Shown here piece after piece: positions 22,603 through 35,193 of a DNA stretch of 64,000 bases. Under the pieces are notes generated by a model. It ran no database searches and had not been told where the DNA came from. It worked only from the letters and a program-made list of their open reading frames with translations. The position numbers and the translations under genes were made by a program. How positions within the stretch are numbered: position 1 is the first letter of the stretch; each line of letters opens with the position of its first letter. The DNA lies in the NCBI RefSeq assembly GCF_020379485.1, contig NC_063439.1, positions 8,720,466-8,784,465 on the forward strand, read 5' to 3'. Source of the stretch: Brassica napus (taxonomy: Eukaryota > Streptophyta > Magnoliopsida > Brassicales > Brassicaceae).

Positions 22603-22982
22603 TTTGGATGTTGGAAATCATCTATGTTATGTTCTCTATTTCAGTATGTTATGTTCTCTGTTTTAGTATTTTGTGTTTTAGTGCTTTGACACTTATGCTA
22701 TATTTCAAGGTTTGTAAGACTAATAGTTATATTACTTTTAAAATTTCAGTTATTTGACATTTATGTTATGTTTCAAGATTTGAAATACTAATGTTTCAGG
22801 TTTGTAAGACTAATGTTTCAAAGTTTGTAAGACTTATGGTGCTATATGTTATGTCACAAACGCAATTTTCATGAAATTGTCACTTAACAAACAACAAAAT
22901 AGTCAATAACAAACACCAAAATAGTCACTTAACAAACACAAATAACTTAGTTCTTCACCATAAGCCAAGAACAAACTTATGT

Positions 22983-23494
22983 CTACATGAAATTAACTAA
23001 GACAATAACAATGGTGATCAAGCATATGATCACAAACGCAAACTTCATCATAACTTGACATCTCTTCATCTCTGTTTTAGTTCTCACAACCTCTTCCATC
23101 AACTCATATATCACGCCCTTTAAATCCTCAACATCTGATTTTCTTTTGTTAATCTCAGTTTCAAGTTCTGCAATCTTTGGTAAGGCATCTTCAACCTCTT
23201 CAAGAACAGCTTCCTCAACCCATTTAAACAAGTGGTGCTATGCAGAAACCACAAGATCTTAACAAATTGATTCATGTTCTGTGTTAATAAAAACACAGTA
23301 ACTACACAATATAATCAAAGAACAAAATAACCTACATTTCTTCTTGTAAGACATCTGTAGAAAAGTCTCCCCGGATTCTTGACAGTTTCCGATGTGAAGA
23401 TTGTGATCGCAGTCCCGCAAGGACATTTCGCTGGAAATCCCCGAATATCAAGCGTGGCCACAGTTGAACTCTCTGATGTCGAATCCGAACTCAT
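22983..23494 (-). CDS. zf-GRF, coiled-coil, membrane-anchor protein carried by the MULE
   Basis: Two exons on the minus strand (23494-23336 and 23237-22983), joined by GT/AG, give 137 residues without defects. Residues 1-53 contain GFPAKCPCGTAITIFTSETV then KNPGRLFYRC, a GRF-type zinc finger. Exon 2 starts HHLFKWVEEAV, the block that follows the finger in this family, then a heptad-rich helix (about residues 62-110) and a hydrophobic C-terminal helix (FAFVIICLITIVIVLVNF). Such finger/coil/tail proteins are abundant in Brassicaceae genomes and often sit in transposons. The role is unknown; a DNA- or RNA-binding helper protein is a guess. It converges on the dead transposase and starts in the right inverted repeat. 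Confidence 0.75.
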
Positions 23495-23852
23495 CTTCGT
23501 GGAGAGTGAATTCAGTCGAGTGGGATTAGAGAATTTTGGTGGTGGTTCGCGATTTAGGGTTTGTGTTTCAGAGAATCCCTAATTCGACTTGGAAAAGAAG
23601 ACTTCGGCTTCTGTTTTTTTAATTGAAAGAAAATGACGTTGTTTTCATTAACGATGAAAATTAACTGAGATTAAACGTTCTGTTAGTGGAATTAACGTCG
23701 GACTTAAATTGATCCAGTCAAAGAAAAGTTAGAAATTTTTTAAAAAATCAAAGAAAATATTATATGTTATTGGGTCTTTCTGAAAATTGGGGATTATAAT
23801 GGCTCAATATAGAAAGTTGAGGATTTTTTTAACATTTTTCCCATTAATGAAT

Positions 23853-24985
23853 GGCTCAATATATTTGTCTCAACCAATCAAAACATCTTTAGTATTAGTA
23901 TTACTCAAGACTTGAGAGTAGTGTTGCCTAACAAAAGCCAGGTTTGTAGTTTTCTATTATATTTCAGCGGTGGAATCTAGAAGATTCACGAGGCGAAAAC
24001 GGTGTTGGTTACACAATAATACTCTGCATTATATGAGAAACTTTTGTTTTACTAAATTATTTTATATTGTCCAGTTATAAAAAAGAGTGATTTAGCTGAA
24101 TATACATGGAAGAAGTGGAAATCAGGTAAATGGCTATAAAATTTCTTTAATTAGGTAAGTGGGTATGAGTCATTTGTGGAATTACAAATTAATCCTCATG
24201 CACGTGCTTATAGCCTATATGAAATATTTAATTACATCTGACCAAATGTGTAATTACATTTCTTTGTTTCAAGCTTTTCTTTTTCTTTGTTTCAGAAACC
24301 ATCGAGACCTTCACCGGGCTACAACAGCGGCTTTGTGTGGTGTGAGTGAGCGCATATCTGGATATTGACTGAAGAAGAAAACTAGTCGGGTCTCAAGATC
24401 TAAACCTTAAAAATCGGACCCTATTTTTCCACAACATCTGATCCTCGCAATCACAATCATCTCTGTTATTTCTCACAATTATCTCTTTCGTCTTCAATAT
24501 CTAGCCAACTCGGGTTGTTGGCTCAGCAACCCCCGCCATGGACATACGTGGTACATCGGAACATGGCTACCATGATAACAACCATCAGAGATCGTATTTT
24601 GATCTGGTTTACCTCAAAATCAGGAATCTCGAAGTTGGAAAATCTTGTTTCTCAATAGAAAAGCCAGTTACGTCTCTTACAACTCGTGTCTTAAGTTATC
24701 AATGATTTATTTTTTCTGTGTGTTGTCTTTGTTTATTTACGGTGATGAATCAAAGAGGAAAGAGATGATTGTGTGTTGTCCTAAATGCGAGAAATAATAT
24801 TGTGCAATGGCTATAATAGAGGGATACAATTGGAAATAACGAAAAAATAACAGTACTAAACAGTCGCATATACCGGTTAGCTAATTAAATAGTTTTTCTT
24901 GTATATAGCATGCAAATACTCTATAAAAAAACTATTTTATATCGTCAATTTGATAAGAAAATTATATTTGTAACCAAGTGGAAGG
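23853..24985. other. Intergenic, no gene seen
   Basis: AT-rich flank of the MULE with a more GC-balanced patch at 24295-24560. I see no recognisable coding or RNA feature. Confidence 0.5.
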
Positions 24986-24997
24986 AAGAACTTAGCT

Positions 24998-25768
24998 TTT
25001 TTTTTTTTCCATCTATTAGTTTTTATTAAAAGACTAAGCCCAAAAGGGAAAGTCCACATACATTATACATTAGTCAAAAAGCCCAATACAAAGGGACAAA
25101 AAAAACGAAATGGATCATGAGCCCAACCCATTAAACCGACCGTTCCACCGATCGCATCTAAACCAAACCGTTTCACCAAACGCCACGCGTCCCGCAAGAG
25201 CGTAAGGACGCCCACGTGTCACCCGATCACAACGCCGTGACCCATGCGTCGTTTCACCTCCACCGCTTCAGCCATCAGCCATCTCGAGATTCTACGCCGG
25301 AAAGCAAATCGACGGTGCACCGGAACTCACCAAACCACATAGGCATCACACCAGTAACACCATCCTCCGACATATTCTCAGACCTAAAGGTCACCACCAG
25401 ACCAAACAGAGTACTCGCCACCGGAATCCACCGATTCCTCAACCACACCACCGAAAATCACCTCCAACAACTCTATTGAAGGTTCAGAAGATTCAGTAGT
25501 AAAATCACACCGTCCAGAGGACCCGAAATCGAAACCAAACCCATACCCCAAGAACTTCATATCACAACATCAAACTCCAACCATCACAAAAGCCGGCAAA
25601 GAAGAACTGGAGAAGCTTCTTCTTCCCAGAAGCAAAGCCCGATGACCGGGAAACTAGATCGGAAAAGCTCCGACAGACCAAAGAAACCAAGCTTTCTCTC
25701 TCCTCTGTGTAAAAATTTTAGAGAGGGAACAGAGCTGAGAGAGAAGCTGGAATTTGAAAATATCTACA
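24998..25768 (-). mobile_element. Non-LTR retroposon (LINE/SINE-like), minus strand
   Basis: The 12-mer AAGAACTTAGCT (24986-24997) recurs as AAGAACCTAGCT at 25769-25780 with one change. Next to the left copy is a T run (24995-25008), i.e. the poly(A) tail of a minus-strand insert, preceded in sense by a typical retroposon 3' end (GGGCTTAGTCTTTTAATAAA). The GC-richer 770-bp body has no intact frame. It resembles in style the inserts at 34279-35193 and 54995-55718. Confidence 0.75.
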
Positions 25769-25780
25769 AAGAACCTAGCT

Positions 25781-26880
25781 ACTCCCTCACTTGTTTCTTT
25801 TTATTTACTTGATTTATTATATTTCTGCATAGAAAGCCTAAAATGTATAGTGGCTTTTTGATTCTTTTTTTTTTTAAGACTCGGCTTTTAGATTCTTTGA
25901 TTGTATGTAGTGGTAAAAATCAGTTATAGCAACATGTAACAAAATGATCAATTTCGATGGACCAGCACAAACAATAATAATTGTTAACATGTCTTCATTT
26001 AGCAACAAGGGTCTAAAAATGGAAATTAATGCGCTTTGGCCATCATCACCACGATAAAATGTTGAAGAAGAATCATTCTCCAAACATATAAACTTTTGAA
26101 TAAATTGGCAAAGATCAGATATGGTATGTTTTAAAGATACGTGCAGCCATTATATTTGAAATTTTCAACAAAATTTAGAATCTCATTCTACCACTAACTG
26201 AATTAAACAATTATCATAAAAATAAACAATCTATTTTTATCTTTAGTCAGCTGGTTAAAAAAGGATTAGTCACATAATAAAGAAAATAAAATGCTTTCAC
26301 AAGTTTTAGATTCTTTTTTTTTCTGCCGTTGTTGGTGTCAAATCAAATGTATACATATATTTAGATAATCATTTTTCTTCTTTTTATTACATATAATTAT
26401 TGTTGATATTCTCTGATTCTCATTGTCTCTATGCGTGACGTTTGCTAAACAAAAATAGAGTTCTGACTTTTCTACATAAATAGAAATTCACTGCACAAGA
26501 CATGTTATTTCTTGTTTTGTTTATTCTATCATCTCTCTCTCTAGAAAGCGAGAGAATCTTCTTTTCTCTCAAAAACCTAAGCAGCCTGGAAGAGAGAGAG
26601 AGATTAGAGAGAGTAAAGATGTTCTGTAATATAACGAAACAAAACAAATACCTCAATAAGGTCTCGCTATGTCCCGATGCATAGAGGAGATAACGATCCA
26701 CAAATATTCACTCTTTTTTTCATTTTAAGTGTTTAAAGTTAAATTCCTTTTTTATTTATTTTGTTTTCATCTTAAGGTACTTCTTCTTCATCACAGACAC
26801 ATAACCCATTCAGACATCTTTACAGCTTTCTTTTCTTTCTCATCTGTTCCTTTTATTTCAGACAAACAAACTGCAACCGA
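25781..26880. other. NLP4 upstream region
   Basis: Non-coding. It contains GAGA/TCTC-rich stretches at 26530-26620, which resemble plant core-promoter or enhancer pyrimidine patches, and nothing else I can name. Confidence 0.45.
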
Positions 26881-26888
26881 CTTCAGTT

Positions 26889-27270
26889 TATAAAAAGGGA
26901 ATCTTAAAACCCACTTGAGTTAAGGAATCTCCGAAGAATCTCTCTCTACCTTGTGAGTTTCTTTGTTTTCACCATTAGAAAGATCTTTCTGATTTATCAT
27001 CTAAAAGCTTTAAAGGTTTGATCTTTCATTGTGGGTTTTAATCAGTGTATCTATTAAGCTATAAAGATACTGAGTTTCTCTTAGTTTGACCAGTTTGAAG
27101 AAATCAAATAAAAAGTTGAGTTTTTTTTTTATTTTTATAACTTTGGATTCCTTATTATGTCATCATGAATTATATTTATCTATGGATCTTGCTCTCGACC
27201 TTCTTTGTTTGTTTGTGAAACTTAATTGAAAATCAATACTTTGTTTTTTTTTCAGATGGTGCTCCATTGA
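26889..27270 (+). promoter_or_regulatory. NLP4 TATA box, 5' leader intron and short upstream ORF
   Basis: TATAAAAA is at 26889-26896. The leader probably contains an intron at 26953-27255 (GTGAGT ... TTTTTTTTCAG). The first bases after it are ATG GTG CTC CAT TGA (27256-27270), a four-codon upstream ORF 33 bp before the main ATG at 27304. Such an ORF could lower translation of NLP4. Confidence 0.5.
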
Positions 27271-27303
27271 TATTTAGAGATTAGCTAAAAACCAATAAAA
27301 CCA

Positions 27304-30300
27304 ATGGAAGATAGTTTTCTTCAAACTCAAAACGCAGTTATGGACACTGAGTTCATGGATGGGTTGCTACTAGATGGTTGTTGGTTAGAGACAACAGACG
27401 GATCTGAGTTTCTCAACTTGCCTCCCTCAACCCCTTTTGATCCATCTTCCTTCATGTGGTCTCCACCAACTCAAGACACATCTGCTATCTGCACATCAGG
27501 TGTAGTATCTCAAACCTACGGTCAAGATTGTGCAGATGAGTTTCAGTGGAACAAACGGTGGTGGATAGGACCAGGAGGAGGTGGTGGTTCTTCAGTCACC
27601 GAGAGATTAGTCCAAGCAGTTGAACACATTAAAGACTACACAACAGAGAGAGGCTCACTTATACAGCTATGGGTTCCTGTCAACAGAGGCGGTAAGAGAG
27701 TTCTAACCACAAAGGAACAGCCTTTCAGCCACGACCCGATGTGTCAAAGACTTGCAAACTATAGAGAGATCTCTGTGAACTATCACTTCTCTGCTGAGCA
27801 AGATGACTCCAAGGCCTTGGCTGGTTTGCCTGGGAGGGTTTTCTTGGGGAAGCTCCCTGAGTGGACTCCTGATGTTAGGTTCTTCAAGAGCGAGGAGTAT
27901 CCGAGGGTCCAGCACGCTCAGGACTGTGATGTACGTGGGACGCTGGCGATACCGGTGTTTGAGCAAGGGAGTAAGATTTGTTTGGGTGTTATTGAGGTTG
28001 TGATGACTACTGAGATGGTTAAACTAAAACCTGAGCTTGAAAGCATCTGCAGAGCGCTTCAGGTTTGTGTCATCCTCTAAAAGCTTTTCTGCTTTTGGTA
28101 TTGAAATGGTTTCTCTGAGAGGGAAGAATGTGTGTTTTTGTCACAGGCAGTTGATCTTAGGAGCACTGAACTTCCCGTTCCGCCTTCTCTAAAGGTAAGC
28201 AAAGAAACTACACGAGTTCTTTAGTTTCTGATTTTTCGGTGCTTCGATGTTTAGGATCCGTTCGGTTGTTTAAGAAATTTGGTTCGGTTTTTGTTCGGTT
28301 ATTTTGGTTTTCGGTTCAGTTTGGGTAACAAACTTGGAAACCGACTAATATCCAAGGTAATTTCAGATCCTATTCGGTTCCATTTTTTCGGTTAATTCAT
28401 GTTAAAAAGTAGAGAATTTGTACTCCCTACACACAACTTCCTCTCTATTTGCACTCCATATCGTATTTCCCTTCAATTTTCTTCTCCCATCATTACCATT
28501 TTCCCCCAATTCAATGGTATCCCACTCTTTTCAGTATATTGAGCTAATTTGCTCAAAGTAAGGAAATTCAGTTTTTTTCATTAAATATCAGAATTTTTGT
28601 TTTTTTTTTGGGATAAAATTTGGATAATTCGGATAATTTTAAGTTTTTTGGGTATTCAGTTTGTGAATAACATTTTAAAATTATTTGATTATTTTTAAAA
28701 CTAAATTTAGTTATTTATAAATATATAAACTATATTGGGTACATGTTTTGTTCTCAGTTCAGTATTGATTTTTTTTGGTTCGGGATATATGTGCTCAGGC
28801 CTAGGTAAAGGTATTAACTGCAGTGTTTGTTCTTTTACTTCAGGGATGTGACTTATCCTACAAAGCTGCATTACCTGAAATCAGAAACCTCTTGAGATGT
28901 GCTTGTGAGACGCACAAACTCCCTCTAGCTCAGACATGGGTCTCCTGTCTCCAACAAAACAAAAGCGGCTGCCGTCACAACGACGAGAACTACATCCACT
29001 GCGTGTCAACAATTGACGACGCTTGCTACCTCGGTGATCCAACAGTCCGTGAGTTCCAAGAAGCTTGCTCTGAGCATCACCTCCTGAAAGGCCAAGGAGT
29101 AGCAGGACAAGCCTTCTTGACCAACGGTCCTTGCTTCTCACCTGATGTCTCTAACTACAAGAAGTCCGAGTACCCTCTCTCTCACCACGCTAATATGTTC
29201 GGTCTGCACGGCGCCGTTGCGATACGCCTGCGCTGCATCCACACTGGGGATGCTGATTTTGTCTTGGAGTTCTTTTTGCCTAAGGATTGTGATAATATGG
29301 AGGAGCAGAGGAGAATGTTGAACGCTCTTTCGACCATTATGGCTCATGTGCCTAGGAGCTTGAGGACTGTTACGGATAAGGAGCTGGAAGAAGAGAGCGA
29401 AGTGGTGGAAAGGGAGGAGGTAGTGACGCCTAAAATAGAGAACACGTCGGAGCTACATCATAGTAATCCTCAGAATCTTGGATTGGTGTTTGATGGAGGA
29501 GACAAGCTGCCAAATGATGGGTTTGGTTTGAAAAGAGGTTATGACTACACCAGAGAGTCTAACATCAATGAGAGCAACACTTTCACCAGTGGTGGTTTTA
29601 ATAGTATGGCTGAGAAGAAGCGTACAAAGGCAGATAAAACCATCACTTTGGATGTTCTTAGACAGTACTTCGCAGGGAGTCTTAAAGATGCAGCCAAGAG
29701 TATCGGTGGTAAGCAGCATTTTGTTATATTGTTTTTTTTATTCAGTTTTTGTCTGAATGTCCTAAAGATTGATCTCTTTTTTATTTTCAGTTTGTCCAAC
29801 GACGTTGAAGAGGATATGCAGGCAACATGGTATACAAAGATGGCCATCAAGAAAGATCAAGAAAGTGGGACATTCTCTTCAGAAGATCCAACGAGTGATT
29901 GATTCTGTTGAAGGTGTTTCGGGTCCTCTTCCTATAGGCTCCTTCTACGCTAACTTCCCCAACTTAGCCTCACAGGAGCCATCACAACAACCTAAGACCT
30001 CACCTCCTCCGCCACCATTGCAGCTTTCGAAGTCACCTGTTTCTCAATACAGTCACAGTTCAAGCTCTAGCCAGTGCTGCTCCAGCGAAACACAACTAAA
30101 CAGCAGCGCAACAGCTCATCCATCTCAAGGTGATACTTTCAAGAAGGTGAGCAGCGAAGTCGATCTTCAAAGCTCAGTTTTGACTCTCTCTAGCTTAGAA
30201 AACATCCCTCAAGGTCAAGGCACGCACTTGCTGTCGTCATCATCTCAAGATGATGACTCTCTGAGGATTAAAGTTAGCTACGGAGAGGAGAACATCAGGT

Positions 30301-30563
30301 TCAGGATGAAGAACTCACGCAGGCTAAGTGATCTACAGTGGGAGATTGGGAAGAGGTTTAGCATAGAGGATATGAGCAGGTATGATCTTAAGTACTTAGA
30401 CGAAGACAATGAATGGGTTTTGTTGACTTGTGATGAAGATGTGGAAGAGTGTGTAGATGTTTGCAGAACCACACCGAGTCATACCATTAAGCTTCTGCTT
30501 CATGCTTCTTCTCATCATTTCCCTGAACGGTCTTCACCTACAGGTTACACTCTATGGCAATGA
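27304..30563 (+). CDS. NLP4: NIN-like transcription factor NLP4
   Basis: NLPs are nuclear activators of nitrate-responsive genes. The exons are 27304-28062, 28147-28194, 28844-29708 and 29791-30563, giving 814 residues (Arabidopsis NLP4 is about 840). The N-terminal half has the GAF-like NLP region ([31 protein letters not shown]). The RWP-RK DNA-binding domain spans about residues 526-600 ([38 protein letters not shown]), split by intron 3. A PB1 interaction domain closes the protein (about 715-795: [35 protein letters not shown]). Intron 2 (649 bp) is long and holds repeat-like TTCGGTT-rich DNA. The gene is intact and convergent with the kinase at 31013-32664. Lineage call rests on synteny plus sequence memory. 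Confidence 0.95.
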
Positions 30564-31012
30564 CTATAAATCAGAGAATGAAAGAAAGAAAGAAGAGTTT
30601 ATAGGACATGGCACAAAAGCTTTATAACTTTGTGTTGTGTTATAAATGTTCATAAATTTTTAATGCTGTGCTTCTTTTTTTTGTTATGAAAGGATTATTA
30701 GTAGATGCTTTGTGTTTTGTTTTATAAAACGCAGCAGAGAGAAGAACATGTAATGATGTAAAGATCCTTTCTTACTAAGATACTGAAGATGTTCTTTTTG
30801 GTTCTTCTGTAATTTCTTTGTTAAATGTAGATATATATTAAATAACTCAATTGTTTCTATAACTGTCGTGTTCTATATACACAAATAAGTGTAAGAAACT
30901 ATTAAAAAAAATAACATTTACCAAAATATATGAATTCTTGTTTTGTGGTAAAGAAAAAAAAAACATTTTTACAGTACGTGAAATTCTTAAAGATCTCAAG
31001 ACTTTTGAGTTT
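30564..31012. other. Convergent intergenic gap between NLP4 and the kinase
   Basis: This stretch holds only the two 3' untranslated regions, with AATAAA-like and T-rich signals. No gene was seen. Confidence 0.6.
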
Positions 31013-32664
31013 CTACGAGTACGGTTGTGGCGTTCTTGTGACCTCAGGTGACGTGAAGGAGACGTTTCTAACTTCATGAGACTCACTGTGTGCGGCTAAG
31101 TACTCGAGTGCAACAACTATGTCACCTATAAACGGTCGACAATGAGCTTCTTCGTTCAGACACATTGCAATTATGGCAATAGCATAGTTTAAACAACGTC
31201 TTGGGTATCTGCCTCGTAGAGAGGGATCCACTAAATGTCCAAACTTCTTCTGATCCTTTAGGTATGGACGTGACTGCAGCAGACACATTAAAAACAAAAT
31301 ATTAGGTTAAACAAGAGTAGAAGTTTCCGGGTTAACAACTTAGTTACTAACTTACCCAAGAAACAAGATTCTGCTCGCCTTGCGTTTGACTCGGATCAAT
31401 AGCTTTCCTTCCGGTAAGCAGCTCAAGAAGGGCAACACCGAAGCAGTAGATATCAGATTTAACTGTTAGTTTCCCGCTCATTGCGTACTCGGGAGCACAG
31501 TAACCATAAGTTCCCATGACTCGTGTGGATACATGAGTTCTATCTCCTACAGGACCGAGTTTAGCCAATCCAAAATCCGACAGCTTGGGGATGAAGTCTT
31601 TGTCTAACAATATGTTTGCTGATTTCAAGTCGCGGTAAATCACTGGCGGGTCTGCTGTGCAGTGAAGATACTCTATTCCCCTAGCTGCACCAACCGCGAT
31701 TTTTATTCTTGTGTTCCAGCCTAATGGCTCTTGATTTGAGTCAAGATCTGTAAATCAAAACATAAGAGTAAAAAAGAAAAGATTGAAAATGAAATATTTA
31801 TTAGTAAGATGGAGGAGGGTTCAAGTAAATTAAGTAACCAAAGAGGTGATCTTCTAAGCTTCCCATTGTCATGTACTCATAGACAAGAAGTCTCTGATCA
31901 CCAGAAGTACAGTAACCGATGAGTGTAACGAGGTTCGGGTGGTGGAGTAAGCTAAGCATAAGAACTTCAACTATGAATTCTCGGTTCCCTTGAACCCCAT
32001 CTGGATTCAATTGCTTAATAGCCACCACCTGGTTGAGGAAGATAGCGTTACATCAAATATTTTATGAAAAAAAAAGAGATTTATTTTTAAAGGGGTTGAG
32101 GATCTGACTTGTCCTGAGTCTAGACGTCCCTTGTAAACTCTTCCAAAGCCTCCTTCACCGAGCAGATTGACTTCACGGAAGTTTCTTGTTGCAGAAGCTA
32201 ACTCTTTAAACGTGAAACTCTTAGCTCCACCACCAGTTTTCGGACTATTCACCTTTCCGTTTACTGTTCCAGATTCCGACAAGATTTTTTTAACTCAAAA
32301 ATGTAATGAATAAACAAAACACAGTTCATACATTTTTGTATCACTTCCAAAAATGTACAAAGTCCAATAAGGTGGTGACGTTTTTTCTTTTCTTTTTTGT
32401 AACATGGTGGTAACATTAATAATCACAGTACTAACCTAAAATACCAGAAATCGACTCTGTTCCTGTTGTATCACTTCCAAGAACTGTAATCACAAACAAA
32501 CAAAAAGAACAAAACATTCAGACAGAACAGTAAAAGTGTGTTTGGATTGGAATTGAAAAGGAACCTGATGAGTCGGTTGTTGGGCAACGAGAGTTGCGTC
32601 GAGAGGCATCAATGTCGACTCGTATGTCCTTGGTTCGAGGATTCAAACAAGAGAAGCAAGTCAT
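31013..32664 (-). CDS. PBL21: Receptor-like cytoplasmic kinase, PBL21-like
   Basis: A Ser/Thr kinase of the RLCK-VII/PBS1-like family. The exons on the minus strand are 32664-32565, 32483-32436, 32263-32109, 32028-31839, 31747-31356 and 31273-31013, 381 residues in total. The start [13 protein letters not shown] has two N-terminal Cys for palmitoylation but no Gly2 for myristoylation. The kinase shows [13 protein letters not shown], the ATP Lys in [11 protein letters not shown], the catalytic loop [21 protein letters not shown] and the activation segment [18 protein letters not shown]. All are intact, so it should be active. The acceptor at 32264 was chosen because it restores the family sequence VNGKVNSP. 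It likely acts at the plasma membrane in receptor signalling; a specific partner cannot be inferred. Confidence 0.95.
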
Positions 32665-34266
32665 CTCTTTTTTTTCTTTCTAACAATGGGTCTGGTTTGA
32701 GGAAGAGAGAAGAGATTATAGAAATGGAGCTGATACGGCTCCAGAAATACCACCAGACACAACAAATGAAGACAAATAAGCCTAGAATTTGAAGAGATTG
32801 ATAGAACTATATAAGGATCATATGAAACAAGAAAGAGAGAAAAAGTCTTTTTAAAAAGAACAGAATGTACACAGGAAACGGGAGAGAAAATCACGGAAAT
32901 GTTACAACAGTTTTTAGTTTTGTGTTCTTCTTCATTCATTCTTCTGTGTTACTATTAAACTTTTTTTTTTCTTTTTTGTTGTTGGAACTACTAATATTTA
33001 AGTGGTAGAAGACGCCGAGTTTCGTTTTGTTCTTTACCAAGTAGGACCCTCCTTTTTAAATAATTGAATATTTTTTTCTCATTTTATCATCTTCCAAAAT
33101 ATCAAAATTAATTTCATCCAAAATTTTATAATCTCTTCTCGTCATCATCCTCAACCCTCATGACCTGTCTCTCTTTTCTTTGGCATTTAAATTGTCAGGA
33201 CTCAGGTCCATCTTTGTGTACTAATTTGCCAATTGTATTTTGTTTTGATGTATGAGTATTTTCAACCTTTGCCAAAATTTTATTGCAGATTATTTTGTTT
33301 AATTACATTAATTTCAAATTTTTATTGCAATTTTTTTTTTTGCTCAATGCTGTTTACAATTAAAATTAAACTGAAAATAAGTACAATTTGCATTAATTTT
33401 AAAATGGTAATTTTGTTTAACAAGAAAAATATTAAAATGACACTTAAAAAAAAAAAGGAGGAATGGAATAATACTAATGTTTCTACTTTCTAATAAGACT
33501 ATGGAGCGATTCAAATTCGGATAGAATACCCTCGGATTGACCCGTCACTTTAAATGGAAAAACAGTACAGTGTGTGGGGGAGAACCCACGAGGCCGACAG
33601 TGGATGTTCGATTGTGATCTCAACAAATGGACGGTCCGTATTAAACTGATTGATATTACGTTGCTATTACATCCTCTTCAAGTCCCACTGATTTTCTTTT
33701 ATTTAGATAGTGGTCACACTGTCCTCATCTCTCATATCCCGCATTGACTTTAGTTACCCGTTTTAGAAATATGTCACTAATTTTCTTTAGTTAGCTAACG
33801 GCTACTTTATCATCAATAAATAAATTTGTCAATTTCACCAATCTATTTCTTTTTCTCCGTCATATGTTTGCTCTTTTTTTTCTATCTTCAAGCAATATGT
33901 TTTGTAACTTTTTCAAGCTAATATGTTTTGTAACTTTTTCAAGCTGTTCATTCTTCTTCCTCTTATTTTTCATATTTGTTGACGTTAATTTTGATCTTCT
34001 AAAAATTCACGCATCTAATATCTAAAGCATGTTAATGGCACTAAAATTGATATAAACATAGGAAATTAACAACAACAAAAAAAAACGATCTAGTGCATTT
34101 ACTTTCGGAACTCTTTTTTGTCACAATACTTTTGGAACTCTTATTTATATATTAAGCCGTTAGGAAAAAAACTTATTATATATTCCCATGAACAGAAAAT
34201 AACACACACCCACTTTTCTCACCAATTTTTTTTGCATGGCTTAAGTAACTTTATTGTATAACACAT
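32665..34266. other. Upstream region of the kinase, no gene seen
   Basis: AT-rich non-coding DNA with purine stretches at 32700-32860. The 27-bp stretch around AATATGTTTTGTAACTTTTTCAAGCT occurs twice in tandem at 33895-33944. No coding pattern. Confidence 0.5.
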
Positions 34267-34278
34267 ATAACTCTACAA

Positions 34279-35193
34279 TTGACAAAGAGTTTAAAAAAAA
34301 AAACCTAAAGCGGCAGTTTAAAGCTTCTCCTGATGTCCGGTGTCTCTAGCCGGCGTTGAAGGTATCTCCCTCCCCCTATCTTGTTTTCTATTTGCCCCCT
34401 CGACGCTTTCCTACTTCCCGACAAGATGTGTGATGTCTCGGAGTTAACCTCCGGAGGCATACCGGAGTTTCATATGGCGGAAGTGTGTTCGCCGGTCCAA
34501 CTCTTGAGATGCGTGTGCTGAAACCTTCTAACTCCATAAAGGATCGTCTATGGTTCGGTTGGAGGTCCGCTTCATCATCACCATGATCCAGTTCTCGGAG
34601 GTGGAATGTGTCAAGCCTTGTGCTCTCCTGCTTGGTCTACGAGAGTGGTTATCAAGGTTTGGTGATGAACATGTTTAGTTGCAAAGCATTCGCAGTACTG
34701 ACTTATTGACAGATCTGGTAGCTTTGCTTCTTTTTCTTTGTTGCAGGGTCTAGCTAGCCGTAGATGGAGCCATTGCCTCAACCCGACTTTCACAGTTTCA
34801 AAACCTCTGTCCCCAGCTTCTGGTCCTTCCATGTGGAATTTGCGCTTTACGAGCGATGATGCGACTGGCTGTGTTTAATAAATCGATTATTAGAACCAGT
34901 TCGCTATGGGCTTTGTTGAAATTCTCATTGTAGGTGTATTGGTGGTCAAGGTTATGTTTTGTTATATGTCTTTTAGTGGTAGAATTAGGTGGCCTAAGAG
35001 ATATTCATTCCGTGTAGAGGGATGAAGTTGTTTTCGGTGGTGAAAAATACAATGTCGTTTTAATTGAGTAGTTTAGGATTTTTCTAAGTGTTCCTAGGTG
35101 ATACTAAATCTCGGCATTGTATGTGAGGTTATAATCTTGATTACCACGAATTGGTTAACGAAAGTTGATGTTTGAGCAAAAAGACAAAAAAAA
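34279..35193 (+). mobile_element. Non-LTR retroposon (LINE/SINE-like)
   Basis: The target duplication ATAACTCTACAA is at 34267-34278 and 35194-35205. The A-rich 3' end lies just before the right copy (35187-35193). The 5' part is GC-richer, with many TCCGG/CCGGAG words, as in the insert at 54995. No intact reverse transcriptase is present. Confidence 0.75.

Larger units (their letters stand above)
19537..23842 (+). mobile_element. MULE (Mutator-like element) with long terminal inverted repeats
   Basis: A 10-bp duplication ATTAATGAAT flanks the element (19527-19536 and 23843-23852). The ends GAGAAAAATG and GGGAAAAATG begin inverted repeats of about 320 bp (19537-19859 against 23517-23842). 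The repeat also covers the start of the transposase transcript and of the antisense gene, so one promoter sequence drives inward transcription from both ends. Contents: a broken mudrA-type transposase (plus) and an intact zinc-finger gene (minus). All outer borders are intact, so it can be moved in trans. Confidence 0.92.

Noticed and set aside
25216..25479. Plus-strand 87-codon frame rich in His/Ser/Thr
   Set aside because: It lies antisense within a retroposon with target duplications and has no domain.
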